64,000 nucleotides of DNA from Bradyrhizobium diazoefficiens (lineage in GTDB: Bacteria > Pseudomonadota > Alphaproteobacteria > Rhizobiales > Xanthobacteraceae), in the NCBI RefSeq assembly GCF_018131185.1, contig NZ_JAFCJE010000005.1, positions 186,001 through 250,000 on the forward strand, in the 5' to 3' direction. A model generated the notes under the pieces. That model was not told where the DNA came from, made no database searches, and saw only the letters and a list, made by a program, of their open reading frames with translations. A program made the translations under genes and the position numbers. Shown here in pieces: positions 19,610 through 28,343 of this stretch. Position 1 is the first letter of the stretch. Each line of letters starts with the position of its first letter.

Positions 19610-20800
19610 ATGGATCTCGCATTCACGAAAGAAGAACAGGCGTTTCGCGAGGAAGTGCGACAGTTCTTCCGCGACAATGTGCCGCCGGATACGCGGCGCA
19701 AGATGGTCGAGGGCCGCCACCTCTCGAAGGACGAGATGGTGACGTGGTGGCGCATCCTCAACAAGAAGGGCTGGGGCGTCAGCCACTGGCCGACGCAATA
19801 TGGCGGCACGGGCTGGACCTCAGTGCAGCATTACATCTTCAACGAGGAGCTGCAGTCCTATCCGGCGCCGCAGCCGCTCGCCTTCGGCGTCAGCATGGTC
19901 GGTCCGGTCATCTACACCTTCGGCAACGAGGAGCAGAAGAAGAAGTATTTGCCGCGCATCGCCAATGTCGACGATTGGTGGTGCCAGGGCTTCTCCGAGC
20001 CAGGCTCCGGCTCCGACCTCGCCTCGCTCAAGACCAAAGCCGAGCGCAAGGGCGACAAATGGATCATCAACGGCCAGAAGACCTGGACCACGCTGGCCCA
20101 GCACGCCGACATGATCTTCTGCCTGTGCCGCACCGACAACAATGCGAAGAAGCAGATGGGCATCTCCTTCATCGTGTTCTCGATGAAGTCGAAGGGCGTC
20201 ACCGTGCGCCCGATCCAGACCATCGACGGCGGCGTCGAGGTCAACGAGGTGTTCTTCGACGACGTCGAGGTGCCCTACGAGAACCTGATCGGCGAGGAGA
20301 ACAAGGGCTGGGATTACGCCAAATTCCTGCTCGGCAATGAGCGCACCGGCATCGCCCGCGTCGGCGTCTCCAAGGAGCGCATCCGCCGCATCAGGGATCT
20401 CGCCAGCAAGGTCGAGTCAGGCGGCAAGCCGATCATCCAGGATCCCGCCTTCCGCGAAAAGCTCGCCGCCTGCGAGATCGAGCTGAAGGCACTCGAGCTG
20501 ACGCAGCTTCGCGTCGTCGCCGACGAAGGCAAGCACGGCAAGGGCAAGCCCAATCCGGCCTCCTCGGTGCTGAAGATCAAGGGCTCCGAGATCCAGCAGA
20601 CCACCACCGAGCTGCTCATGGAAGTGATCGGCCCCTTCGCTGCGCCTTACGATGTACACGGCGACGACGGCTCGAACGAAGCCATGGACTGGACCGCCCA
20701 GATCGCGCCGAGCTACTTCAACAACCGCAAGGTCTCGATCTACGGCGGCTCCAACGAGATCCAGCGCAACATCATCGCCAAGGCGGTGCTGGGGCTGTGA
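19610..20800 (+). CDS. Acyl-CoA dehydrogenase, large subunit (PimC-like)
   Basis: This 396-residue FAD enzyme introduces the alpha-beta double bond in acyl-CoA, passing electrons to ETF. The FAD/substrate motif GFSEPGSGSDLASL lies near residues 125-138, TWTTLAQHADMIFCL follows, and the C-terminal YGGSNEIQRNIIAKAVLGL is the standard acyl-CoA dehydrogenase ending. A good GGAGG lies just upstream of the ATG. It is followed by a second, shorter dehydrogenase. In the pim system the two are thought to form one heteromeric enzyme. No thiolase gene lies between the ligase and this gene, unlike the R. palustris order pimFABCDE. Confidence 0.93.
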   Translation: MDLAFTKEEQAFREEVRQFFRDNVPPDTRRKMVEGRHLSKDEMVTWWRILNKKGWGVSHWPTQYGGTGWTSVQHYIFNEELQSYPAPQPLAFGVSMVGPVIYTFGNEEQKKKYLPRIANVDDWWCQGFSEPGSGSDLASLKTKAERKGDKWIINGQKTWTTLAQHADMIFCLCRTDNNAKKQMGISFIVFSMKSKGVTVRPIQTIDGGVEVNEVFFDDVEVPYENLIGEENKGWDYAKFLLGNERTGIARVGVSKERIRRIRDLASKVESGGKPIIQDPAFREKLAACEIELKALELTQLRVVADEGKHGKGKPNPASSVLKIKGSEIQQTTTELLMEVIGPFAAPYDVHGDDGSNEAMDWTAQIAPSYFNNRKVSIYGGSNEIQRNIIAKAVLGL

Positions 20801-20840
20801 TCTTCTCCCTCTCCGCGAGGCGGGAGGGCCATGTTTCCAC

Positions 20841-20948
20841 CGTCATTCCGGGGCGCGACGTAGTCGCGAACCCGGAATCCATCGGGCCGCACGTTCAAAG
20901 GTGAAATGGATTTTCGGGCCTGGCCCTTCGGGCCATCCCGGAATGACG
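20841..20948. repeat. Palindromic intergenic element, CATTCCGGG family (copy 2)
   Basis: The outer ends CGTCATTCCGGGGCGCGA and GGCCATCCCGGAATGACG are complementary over about 12 bases, with inner GGAATCCAT and an AAATGGATTTTCGGGC counter-arm. It lies between the two acyl-CoA dehydrogenase genes and is the same family as 17802-17910. Confidence 0.75.
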
Positions 20949-20983
20949 AAGCAAAGTAAGTCCGGGTACGAGGAACCAAGAGA

Positions 20984-22126
20984 ATGGATTTTGATCTGAA
21001 CGAGGAGCAGCGGCTTCTCAAGGAAAGCATCGACGGCCTGCTGACCGATTCCTACGATTTCGAGCAGCGCAAGAAATACATGAAGGAGAAGGGCGGCTGG
21101 AGCAAAACGGTCTGGCTCAAGCTCGCCGAGCAGGGCCTGCTCGGCCTGCCCTTCAGCGAAGCCGATGGCGGCTTCGGCGGCGGCGGCGTCGAGACCATGA
21201 TCGTGATGGAGGCACTCGGCAAGGCGCTGGTGCTCGAGCCGTATCTGGCGACGGTCGTGATCGGCGGCGGCTTCCTGCGCCATGCCGGCACCGATGCGCA
21301 GAAGGCCGCGCACGTGCCCGGGATCATCGACGGCAGCAAGACGCTGGCGTTCGCCCAGCTCGAGAAGAACTCGCGCTACGATCTGTTCGACGTCACCACG
21401 ACGGCGAAGAAGAAGAGCGACGGCTGGGTCATCGACGGTGAGAAATTCGTCGTGCTCAACGGCGAGAATGCCGACACGCTGATCGTCACCGCGCGCACCA
21501 AGGGCGACCGCCGTGACAAGACCGGCATCGGCGCGTTCCTGGTTCCTGCCAATGCCAAGGGCGTGACCAGGAAGTCCTACCCGACCCAGGATGGCCTGCA
21601 TGCCGCCGACATCACCTTCACCGGCGTCGAAATCGGCCCGGATGCCGCGATCGGAAATCCCGACGACTCGCTCGCGCTGATCGAGCGCGTGGTCGATGAA
21701 GCCCGCATCGCGCTTTGCGCCGAGGCGGTCGGCCTGATGGACGAATCGCTGAAGACCACCGTCGAGTACATCAAGACCCGAAAACAGTTCGGCGTCGCGA
21801 TCGGCTCGTTCCAGTCGCTGCAGCACCGCGCCTCCGACATGTTCGTGGCGGCCGAGCAGGCGCGATCGATGTCGATGTTCGCGACCATGGCTGGCGATTT
21901 CGAGGACGCCGCAGAGCGCAGCAATGCGATCGCTGCGGCCAAGGTGCAGATCGGCAAGTCGCTGAAATTCGTGGGGCAGCAGGCGATCCAGCTCCACGGC
22001 GGCATCGGCATGACCATGGAGGCGAAGATCGGCCACTACTTCAAGCGCCTCACCATGATCGAGAACAGCTTCGGCGACACCGACTACCACCAGCGCCGCG
22101 TCGCGGATGCGGGCGGGTTGATCTGA
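20984..22126 (+). CDS. Acyl-CoA dehydrogenase, small subunit (PimD-like)
   Basis: This 380-residue acyl-CoA dehydrogenase family protein starts MDFDLNEEQRLLKESIDGLL and contains the middle beta-domain with AFAQLEKNSRYDLFDV. Its C-terminal helical domain has TRKQFGVAIGSFQSLQHR and QLHGGIGMTMEAKIGHYFKRLTMIE. The standard FAD motif (YGGSNEIQ type) of the partner gene is replaced by the LHGGIGMT form, typical of the short partner in two-subunit enzymes. It follows the large subunit after a repeat element and is read in the same direction, so both are probably in one operon. Confidence 0.92.
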   Translation: MDFDLNEEQRLLKESIDGLLTDSYDFEQRKKYMKEKGGWSKTVWLKLAEQGLLGLPFSEADGGFGGGGVETMIVMEALGKALVLEPYLATVVIGGGFLRHAGTDAQKAAHVPGIIDGSKTLAFAQLEKNSRYDLFDVTTTAKKKSDGWVIDGEKFVVLNGENADTLIVTARTKGDRRDKTGIGAFLVPANAKGVTRKSYPTQDGLHAADITFTGVEIGPDAAIGNPDDSLALIERVVDEARIALCAEAVGLMDESLKTTVEYIKTRKQFGVAIGSFQSLQHRASDMFVAAEQARSMSMFATMAGDFEDAAERSNAIAAAKVQIGKSLKFVGQQAIQLHGGIGMTMEAKIGHYFKRLTMIENSFGDTDYHQRRVADAGGLI

Positions 22127-22136
22127 CAACGACGAC

Positions 22137-22243
22137 TGTCATGCCCCGGCTTGACCGGGGCATCCAGTACTCCGCAGCGGCAGTTGGTCCACGTAACTCC
22201 GGCCGCGGAGTACTGGATCGCCCGATCACGTCGGGCGATGACA
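22137..22243. repeat. Palindromic intergenic element, GTACTGGAT family (copy 2)
   Basis: The element runs from TGTCATGCCCCGGC to GTCGGGCGATGACA with inner arms ATCCAGTACTCCG and CGGAGTACTGGAT, which pair over 13 bases. It matches the element at 4111-4212 in motif order. It lies between the small-subunit dehydrogenase and the SDR gene. Confidence 0.78.
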
Positions 22244-22274
22244 CCGAACAAGCGGACGCAGCGGAGCAACAACA

Positions 22275-23048
22275 ATGAAAAACACCCCGTTCGATCTCAC
22301 CGGCAAGGTCGCCGTGGTCACCGGCTCCAGCCGCGGCATCGGCCGCTCCTCCGCCGAGCTGCTCGCCAGGCTCGGGGCCAAGGTCGTGGTGTCCTCGCGC
22401 AAGGCGGATGCGTGCAAGGACGTTGCCGACGGCATCATCGCGTCCGGCGGAGAGGCCACCGTCATCCCCTGCAACATCGCCCGCAAGGCCGAGGTCGAGG
22501 CGCTGATCGCGGGCGCGACCAGGCATTACGGCAAGATCGACATCCTCGTCTGCAACGCCGCGGTGAATCCTTATTATGGCCCGTTGCTCGATATCACCGA
22601 CGAGGCCTTCGACAAGATCATGGGCTCGAACGTCAAGAGCAACATCTGGCTCTCCGCGCTGACGATCCCGCAAATGGCCGAGCGCGGCGGCGGCTCCGTG
22701 ATCATCATTTCTTCCATCGGCGGCTTGCGCGGCTCCACCGTGATCGGCGCCTACGGCATCTCGAAGGCGGCCGATTTCGCGCTGTGCCGTTCCCTCGCCG
22801 GCGAATGGGGTCCGAAAGGCGTCCGCGTCAACTGCATCGCGCCTGGTTTGGTCAAGACCGATTTCGCGCGTGCGCTGTGGGAAGACGAAGCCATGCTGAA
22901 GCGCCGCACCGCGACCACGCCGCTGCGCCGCATCGGCGAGCCTGATGAAATCGCCGGCGCCGTTGCCTACCTCGCCTCCGACGCCTCGAGCTTCATGACC
23001 GGCCAGACCATCGTCATCGACGGCGGTGTGACGACGGCGGCGGTGTAG
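22275..23048 (+). CDS. Short-chain dehydrogenase/reductase (SDR)
   Basis: This 257-residue classical SDR has the cofactor motif TGSSRGIG (about residues 16-23), the NAAV stretch (about 94-97), a catalytic serine in IIISSIGG and the YGISK catalytic pair (Tyr about 160, Lys about 164). The C-terminus DGGVTTAAV is typical of the family. The sequence resembles 3-oxoacyl reductases and 3-hydroxyacyl dehydrogenases. As the last gene of the operon it may oxidise a hydroxyacyl-CoA that the bifunctional enzyme handles poorly. A role like BadH (2-hydroxycyclohexanecarboxyl-CoA dehydrogenase) is a possible alternative. The substrate is unknown. Confidence 0.88.
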   Translation: MKNTPFDLTGKVAVVTGSSRGIGRSSAELLARLGAKVVVSSRKADACKDVADGIIASGGEATVIPCNIARKAEVEALIAGATRHYGKIDILVCNAAVNPYYGPLLDITDEAFDKIMGSNVKSNIWLSALTIPQMAERGGGSVIIISSIGGLRGSTVIGAYGISKAADFALCRSLAGEWGPKGVRVNCIAPGLVKTDFARALWEDEAMLKRRTATTPLRRIGEPDEIAGAVAYLASDASSFMTGQTIVIDGGVTTAAV

Positions 23049-23062
23049 TTGCCGGTCTTCCG

Positions 23063-23953
23063 TTACGGGCGGCGCGCGCCGTCGTGCTCGGCCAAGGCGC
23101 GTTCGATGGCGCGTACGACGATCAGGGCCGAACGTTCGTCGAGGTGCACGCCGTCGTCCCAACGCAGCTCGCGGCGCGGCGGCTCGATTTGCAGCCAAAG
23201 CGCGCGATCAGGGAAGGCTTCGTCGACGATCTCGTTGGTCATCCGGACCATGCGGGAGCCTCGGACCTCCGGCGCAAAGGGAACGCGGATCAGAAATGCG
23301 CGGGTGCCACGCCGCTGCAGCTCGTCGATGAGCTGCCTGATGCGGGCTACACTCGCGCGAGCGACGGCCGGGTCGGCTTCGTTCATCTGCGCCAGCGCAC
23401 GGTCGAGATAGACCTTGTTGTCGAACGTGCTCGGCGGCTGGCCGAGCAGGCGATCCCACTCGGCGCGTGCCTGGGCGGGATCGGGTTCACCGTGTTTCCA
23501 CGTTTCATAGCCCGCGACCGCTGTTCGCACCGGGCGCAAGAGCGGCGCTTCCGTGCGCGCGCCGCCGGAAAATCTCTCGATGAGCGCGGTGTCCGGCTCG
23601 CGCGTCAGGATATTCGTCTCGATCAGAACGATCTTCGGCGAGTTCGGCCGGTTCGCGACGATCTCGAGACCTGTCACCGGCGAGCCGCCCGCCAACGAAA
23701 GATTGCGGACGCGCGGAGGGGAGAAATACCCTTCCTTGAGGCGCCAGGCGATCGAGCTGCCGACCAGCACGATATCAGGCATGGGATCCCGCACATAGCG
23801 GTTGAGGCTGACGAGGCTGCCGCCGCGGGTCGTGACCGCCGGTTGCTGCAGGTCCAAGCCGAACCGCGCCGTGGCCAGGCCGCAGGCAAGCAACAGCGCA
23901 GCGACAGCTGCCGCGAATTTGATCGTCCACGAAAGCGTTGATTCCTGCCGCAT
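23063..23953 (-). CDS. SGNH/GDSL-hydrolase-like membrane-anchored protein, MBOAT partner
   Basis: This 296-residue protein has one N-terminal membrane segment (about residues 10-28, KFAAAVAALLLACGLATARF). Its extracytoplasmic domain starts with IVLVGSSIAWRL (about 60-71), the GSS serving as the SGNH block I nucleophile. Near the C-terminus lies WDDGVHLDERSA, where D and H form the block V pair. It starts one base after the stop of the adjacent MBOAT gene, so the two are co-translated. Such pairs (AlgI/AlgJ, DltB/DltD, PatA/PatB types) transfer acetyl groups to cell-envelope polysaccharides. The acceptor is unknown. The ATG at 23953 is chosen because an upstream start would overlap the MBOAT gene. 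Confidence 0.8.
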   Translation of the reverse strand: MRQESTLSWTIKFAAAVAALLLACGLATARFGLDLQQPAVTTRGGSLVSLNRYVRDPMPDIVLVGSSIAWRLKEGYFSPPRVRNLSLAGGSPVTGLEIVANRPNSPKIVLIETNILTREPDTALIERFSGGARTEAPLLRPVRTAVAGYETWKHGEPDPAQARAEWDRLLGQPPSTFDNKVYLDRALAQMNEADPAVARASVARIRQLIDELQRRGTRAFLIRVPFAPEVRGSRMVRMTNEIVDEAFPDRALWLQIEPPRRELRWDDGVHLDERSALIVVRAIERALAEHDGARRP

Positions 23954-23954
23954 G

Positions 23955-25313
23955 TCAGAACTGGAAGTAGATGAACGCGCTGTCGGGTCCCGCTTCGAGA
24001 TAAGCGAGCGCCGCGAGCGCACCATAGAGATAGGGCTCCCAGCGCCGCAACCGTCCTTCGACGAACGTGCCGATGCCGATGTGCTGGATGATCACCGGCA
24101 AGGCGTAGAGCAAAGCGAGATTGGTGAACAGTTTTGGTGGATTGGGGACGTCGGTCGCGATGAACATCCCCTTGAGGTAGCCAAGCGCGTGATCGAAATT
24201 CGGCAACTTGAAGAAGATCCAGAGCATCGTGACGCAGAAGAACACGATGCCCATCCGGATCACCCGCACCGCGGGGCTTGTATTGCCGAGAAGGTTCAGG
24301 AACGGCCGCTCGATGACCAGCAGCAGCCCGTGCGCCATGCCCCACAGCGCGTAGCTCAGGCTCGCGCCATGCCAGAGGCCGCCGAGCGTCATCACGATCA
24401 TCAGGTTGAGATAGGTTCGCAGCCGTCCATGCCGGTTGCCGCCGAGCGGAATGTACAGATAGGTCCTGAGCCAGCTCGACAGCGAGATATGCCAGCGCGT
24501 CCAGAATTCGGAGAACGAGGTCGAGATGTAGGGCAGGTTGAAGTTCACGGGCAGCCGATAGCCGAACAGCAGCCCGAGCCCGAGCGCGATCGCGGAGTAG
24601 CCGAAGAAGTCGGCATAGATCTGGTAGCTGTAGAGAAACACGAGCAGCCAGCGGTCCTGCGTGCGCAGCGTCTCGTAGAGCGGGAAGTCCATGTAGGCCG
24701 TCATCTCGTTCAGATTGTTCGCCACGTACAGCTTGAAGAAATAGCCGACGAGAATCCACTTCGCCGCCTCGACGAAGGCGACGTCACCGATCTGCTTGGG
24801 AACGATCTGCGGCATGAACTGGCCGGCGCGCGTGATCGGCCCGGAGACGAGCTGCGGGAAGAAGATGATGTAGAGGAATACGTCGCGCAGGGGCGCGGTG
24901 CGTTTCTCGCGGGTCAGGTCGACCAGCAGGCTGATATTGTGGAACACGAAGAATGAAATGCCGATCGGCAGCGGCAGCCGCAGCAGGAAGTCGATCGGTG
25001 CGGCGCCGGTCAGATGGGCCGCGCCGGCGTCGACGAACAGGAATTTGTACTTGAAGAACGCCAGCAGGCCGAGATTGAAGACGATGCCGGCCGGCATCCA
25101 GACAGCGCGGTTCTCGAACGCGAGCACCAGGCAGACATGGGTGCCCAGAACCGCGACGAGCAACAGCGGCAGCAACTCCGTTTGCCCGAAGCCGTAGAAG
25201 AACACGCTTGCGGCCACCAGCAACTGCACCTGGAAGCGGCGCAGAGGCGGCAGGTAATACGCGCCGAACACGACCGCGACGAAGATGCCGAACTGAAAGG
25301 AGGTGAAAGTCAT
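23955..25313 (-). CDS. MBOAT-family O-acyltransferase (AlgI-like)
   Basis: This 452-residue multi-spanning inner-membrane protein belongs to the MBOAT family, which moves acyl groups across the membrane for polysaccharide O-acetylation. Diagnostic parts are TRAGQFMPQIV, GYSAIALGLGLLFGYRLPVNFNLPY, FWTRWHISLSSWLRTYLYIPLGGNRHG and the catalytic histidine in LGGLWHGASLSY. The ATG at 25313 starts directly at the first membrane segment. An upstream open frame of 37 codons has no membrane or family features. The partner SGNH protein follows immediately. No polysaccharide biosynthesis genes are adjacent, so the modified glycan cannot be named. Confidence 0.9.
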   Translation of the reverse strand: MTFTSFQFGIFVAVVFGAYYLPPLRRFQVQLLVAASVFFYGFGQTELLPLLLVAVLGTHVCLVLAFENRAVWMPAGIVFNLGLLAFFKYKFLFVDAGAAHLTGAAPIDFLLRLPLPIGISFFVFHNISLLVDLTREKRTAPLRDVFLYIIFFPQLVSGPITRAGQFMPQIVPKQIGDVAFVEAAKWILVGYFFKLYVANNLNEMTAYMDFPLYETLRTQDRWLLVFLYSYQIYADFFGYSAIALGLGLLFGYRLPVNFNLPYISTSFSEFWTRWHISLSSWLRTYLYIPLGGNRHGRLRTYLNLMIVMTLGGLWHGASLSYALWGMAHGLLLVIERPFLNLLGNTSPAVRVIRMGIVFFCVTMLWIFFKLPNFDHALGYLKGMFIATDVPNPPKLFTNLALLYALPVIIQHIGIGTFVEGRLRRWEPYLYGALAALAYLEAGPDSAFIYFQF

Positions 25314-25419
25314 GCCGCCCCGCGTGCCCGGTCCGGCGTGTAGCATTTTTGCGGGAGCGGTCCTAGCCTTGCGCAGGACTACGACTGTGCGACGCGGAGA
25401 GACCGTCACCCCACCCCGT

Positions 25420-25472
25420 CTCACATTTCGCGTTGCTCAATGTGAGCCGACCCTCCCCCTCCAGGGGAGGGT
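25420..25472. repeat. Two adjacent small palindromes upstream of glpK
   Basis: CTCACATT (25420-25427) pairs with AATGTGAG (25439-25446), and directly beside it ACCCTCCCC (25450-25458) pairs with GGGGAGGGT (25464-25472). They lie between the divergent MBOAT and glycerol kinase genes. The second stem is GC-rich but has no T run. These look like another intergenic repeat type of this genome. An operator role is not excluded. Confidence 0.5.
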
Positions 25473-25591
25473 AAGCGAGTCTTGACCTTCCGCCTCCAAT
25501 CCGCTCCCTTTGGCGCGACACAATGATCCCTCCGGGGGCAACGCCAAGAAACTGCCAACAAAACGCCGACATACGCCAAGGGTAAGCCGCC

Positions 25592-27097
25592 ATGTCTTTC
25601 GTTCTCGCCATCGACCAGGGCACCACCTCCTCGCGCGCGATCGTGTTTCGCGGCGACATCTCCATTGCGGCGAAGGCGCAAGCCGAGTTTCCGCAGCATT
25701 TCCCGGCCTCGGGCTGGGTCGAGCACGAGCCGGAGGACATCTGGACCTCGACCGTGAACGTGTGCCGCGACGCCATCGCGCAGGCCGGCATCAAGCCCAA
25801 GGACATCGCGGCGATCGGCATCACCAACCAGCGCGAGACCACGGTGGTGTGGGATCGCGCCACCGGGCAGGCGGTGCACCGCGCCATCGTCTGGCAGGAC
25901 CGCCGCACTGCCGACATCTGCGCGAAACTGAAAGCCGACGGCCGCGAGCCGGTGATCTCCAGGAAGACCGGACTGATCATCGATCCCTATTTCTCCGGCA
26001 CCAAGGTCGCCTGGATCCTGGATCACGTTCCCGGCGCGCGGGCACGGGCCGCGCGCGGCGAGCTGATGTTCGGCACCGTCGACTGCTATCTGCTCTGGCG
26101 CCTCACCGGCGGCAAGGTGCACGCCACCGACGCCACCAACGCCTCGCGCACGCTGCTGTTCAACATCCACACGGGCGAGTGGGACGACGAGCTCCTGGAG
26201 ATCATCGGCGTGCCGCGCTCGATGCTGCCCGAGGTGAAGGATTCCTCCGCGCGCTTCGGCGAGAGCACGCCCGATCTATTCGGCGGCCCCATCGTCATCT
26301 CCGGCATCGCCGGCGACCAGCAGGCCGCGACCATTGGACAAGCCTGCTTCCGCCCGGGCATGATGAAGTCGACCTATGGCACCGGCTGTTTTGCCTTGCT
26401 CAACACCGGCACCACGCCTGTGGTGTCGAAGAACAAGCTGCTCACCACCGTCGCCTATCAGCTCGACGGCAAGCGCACCTACGCGCTCGAAGGTTCGATC
26501 TTCGTCGCAGGCTCAGCCGTGCAATGGCTGCGCGACGGCCTCGGCATCATCAAGCACGCCGCCGAGACGGGACCTCTCGCCGATCAGTCGGACTCCATGC
26601 AGAGCGTTTATCTCGTGCCGGCTTTCGTCGGCATGGGCGCGCCGTACTGGAATCCACGGGTGCGCGGCGCGCTGTTCGGCCTCACCCGCAACACCGGCCC
26701 TGCCGAGCTGGCCCATGCCGCGCTGGAAAGCGTCTGCTACCAGACCTTCGATCTCTGGGCCGCGATGCGTGCGGACTGGCCGAGCTCGGAAACCGCCAGC
26801 GTCGTGCTCCGTGTCGACGGCGGCATGACCGCGTCCGACTGGACCATGCAGCGCCTCGCCGATCTCCTGGATGCGCCCGTCGACCGCCCCGTGATCCAGG
26901 AGACCACGGCCCTCGGCGCCGCCTACCTCGCCGGCCTCCAGGCCGGCGTCTATCCCGAGCCGACCAAGTTCGCCGACAACTGGCGCCTCGAGCACCGCTT
27001 CAAGCCGAACATGAGCCAGGCGACACGGGAGCGGAAGCTTGCGGGTTGGGCGCGCGCGGTGAAAGGCGTGCTGGCGAGCGACGAGGGGGAGGGGTAG
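25592..27097 (+). CDS. glpK: Glycerol kinase
   Basis: This 501-residue FGGY-family kinase phosphorylates glycerol to glycerol 3-phosphate in the cytoplasm. It begins with the family ATP-site motif AIDQGTTSSRAIVF (residues 6-19), then GITNQRETTVVWDRATG, GTVDCYLLWRLTGG, YGTGCFALLNTG, and the C-terminal FGGY signature region GMGAPYWNPRVRGALFGLTR. The C-terminal ATPase half contains LRVDGGMTASDW. Length and motifs match GlpK of other alphaproteobacteria. No glpD, glpF or glpR gene is adjacent, so it appears to stand alone between the O-acetylation pair and a GNAT gene. Confidence 0.95.
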   Translation: MSFVLAIDQGTTSSRAIVFRGDISIAAKAQAEFPQHFPASGWVEHEPEDIWTSTVNVCRDAIAQAGIKPKDIAAIGITNQRETTVVWDRATGQAVHRAIVWQDRRTADICAKLKADGREPVISRKTGLIIDPYFSGTKVAWILDHVPGARARAARGELMFGTVDCYLLWRLTGGKVHATDATNASRTLLFNIHTGEWDDELLEIIGVPRSMLPEVKDSSARFGESTPDLFGGPIVISGIAGDQQAATIGQACFRPGMMKSTYGTGCFALLNTGTTPVVSKNKLLTTVAYQLDGKRTYALEGSIFVAGSAVQWLRDGLGIIKHAAETGPLADQSDSMQSVYLVPAFVGMGAPYWNPRVRGALFGLTRNTGPAELAHAALESVCYQTFDLWAAMRADWPSSETASVVLRVDGGMTASDWTMQRLADLLDAPVDRPVIQETTALGAAYLAGLQAGVYPEPTKFADNWRLEHRFKPNMSQATRERKLAGWARAVKGVLASDEGEG

Positions 27098-27117
27098 CGG
27101 TACACGCTGTCTCTCCA

Positions 27118-27204
27118 CGTCATTGCGAGGAGCTCTTGCGACGAAGCAATCCAGAGTCCCTCCGCGGAAAGATCCTGGATTGCTTCGCTACGCTCGCAAT
27201 GACG
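27118..27204. repeat. Palindromic intergenic element, CATTGCGAG family
   Basis: The 87-bp element starts CGTCATTGCGAGG and ends CGCTCGCAATGACG, with inner GAAGCAATCCAG and CTGGATTGCTTC pairing over 12 bases. It is a third repeat family in the window with the same two-arm architecture. It lies between glpK and the GNAT gene, both on the plus strand. Confidence 0.75.
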
Positions 27205-27275
27205 GAGTGTGAAGCTGCTGTCGCTCCTAGAAACGGCACCGCCCGCCGACTCAATATCAAGGGTACCAACCAACC

Positions 27276-27875
27276 ATGATCCTCCCCGACGGCTATTCCG
27301 ACGTCCCCGCCGGCAAGATCGCCGCCGTCGTCACCCATCTGGAGATGACCGCACCTCCCGAGCGCCGCGACGATCCGCCGGGAGCGTGGACTCTGCGCAA
27401 GGCCGACGCGCCGCCGCTTCCCTGGTACCGCGATCTCTTCCGCCGCGTCGGTGAGGACTGGCTGTGGTTCTCGCGCGCCCGCATGAACGACGCCGAGCTC
27501 GCCGCGATCATCCACGCGCCCAATGTCGAGGTCTACGCGCTGGGCGTGGACGGCCGCGACGAAGGCCTGCTCGAGCTGGGCTTCCGCGAGCCCGGCCAGT
27601 GCGAGCTGGTGTATTTCGGCGTCACCTCTGGCCTCATCGGCACCGGCGCTGCCCGCTTCCTGATGAACCGTGCGCTGGAGCGCGCGTGGTCGCGCGAGGT
27701 CCGCCGCGTCTGGGTCCACACCTGCACCCTCGATCATCCCTCCGCCGTCGCCTTCTACCAGCGCTCCGGCTTCCGTCCCTTCCGCCGCCAGATCGAGATC
27801 GCCGACGACCCGCGCCTCGACGGCACGGCGCCGCGCGACGCGGCGAAGCATGTGCCGATCATTGAGCAGTCGTAG
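27276..27875 (+). CDS. GNAT-family N-acetyltransferase
   Basis: This 199-residue protein carries a GNAT fold in its C-terminal two thirds. A beta-strand LLELGFREPGQCELVYFGV is followed by the acetyl-CoA pyrophosphate loop GLIGTGAARFLMNRAL (Q/RxxGxG/A-like), and then HTCTLDHPSAVAFYQRSGFRPF, the typical last helix and strand. The N-terminal 60 residues are family-specific. The substrate cannot be inferred, since GNAT enzymes acetylate small amines, antibiotics or protein termini. The stop codon lies inside the first arm of a palindrome shared with the convergent gene. Confidence 0.85.
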   Translation: MILPDGYSDVPAGKIAAVVTHLEMTAPPERRDDPPGAWTLRKADAPPLPWYRDLFRRVGEDWLWFSRARMNDAELAAIIHAPNVEVYALGVDGRDEGLLELGFREPGQCELVYFGVTSGLIGTGAARFLMNRALERAWSREVRRVWVHTCTLDHPSAVAFYQRSGFRPFRRQIEIADDPRLDGTAPRDAAKHVPIIEQS

Positions 27876-27909
27876 CCCGCATGTCGCCACGCTCATGCGG
27901 GCTACGACT
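27868..27909. terminator. 16-bp perfect palindrome between convergent genes
   Basis: The arms AGTCGTAGCCCGCATG (27868-27883) and CATGCGGGCTACGACT (27894-27909) pair perfectly around a 10-base loop. The TAG stop of the acetyltransferase gene lies within the left arm, and the convergent gene ends 2 bases beyond the right arm. No T run follows on either side, so it is either a factor-assisted bidirectional terminator, an mRNA-end stabiliser or a short repeat element. Confidence 0.5.
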
Positions 27910-27911
27910 TA

Positions 27912-28331
27912 TCAAAACACCTCCTGCTTGTTCCTTGCCAACGAAAACCCCCGCTGCATCGCGTTGAAGCACGTCAGCCCCGTCTGCTCCGACCGGCATG
28001 TGAATCCCGCGCGCTGCCACACCTCGCCATAGGCCAGCACCGGCAGCGAGGCATCCATCACGGTGTCGCCGGCGCAGATGCGCCCCGCGGCTCCCTTCGC
28101 GCTCATCTCGAAGGCGTGGCCATAATCGAGCTCGCAATCGGCGGGGCGGCGCGGGCGGGTCTCCATGTTCATGATGTCGCAACGGAGCACGCCCTGTCCG
28201 TTGTCGGTGAAGAACTGGCAGACGATGTTTTTCGATGGCGTCAGAAAGCCGATCGGACGGTCCTGGGCATGGACGGCGGTGCTGACCGCCGTGAGAAGCG
28301 CTACCAGGATTAGCTCGCGCGGGCCGATCAT
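27912..28331 (-). CDS. Small secreted cysteine-rich protein (DUF6636-like)
   Basis: This 139-residue protein has a signal peptide (about residues 1-22, LILVALLTAVSTAVHA then Q). The mature part has a conserved-looking cysteine pattern: NIVCQFF, VLRCDI, ADCELDYGHAF, GRICAGDTV, GFTCRSEQTGLTCFN. The order (start GFLTPSKNIVC, end GFSLARNKQEVF) matches my memory of the DUF6636 family of exported actinobacterial and proteobacterial proteins. Six cysteines suggest three disulfides in the periplasm. The function is unknown. It follows the dehydratase gene on the same strand by 12 bases, so the two may be co-transcribed. Confidence 0.8.
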   Translation of the reverse strand: MIGPRELILVALLTAVSTAVHAQDRPIGFLTPSKNIVCQFFTDNGQGVLRCDIMNMETRPRRPADCELDYGHAFEMSAKGAAGRICAGDTVMDASLPVLAYGEVWQRAGFTCRSEQTGLTCFNAMQRGFSLARNKQEVF

Positions 28332-28343
28332 GTCGCCTCCTAA

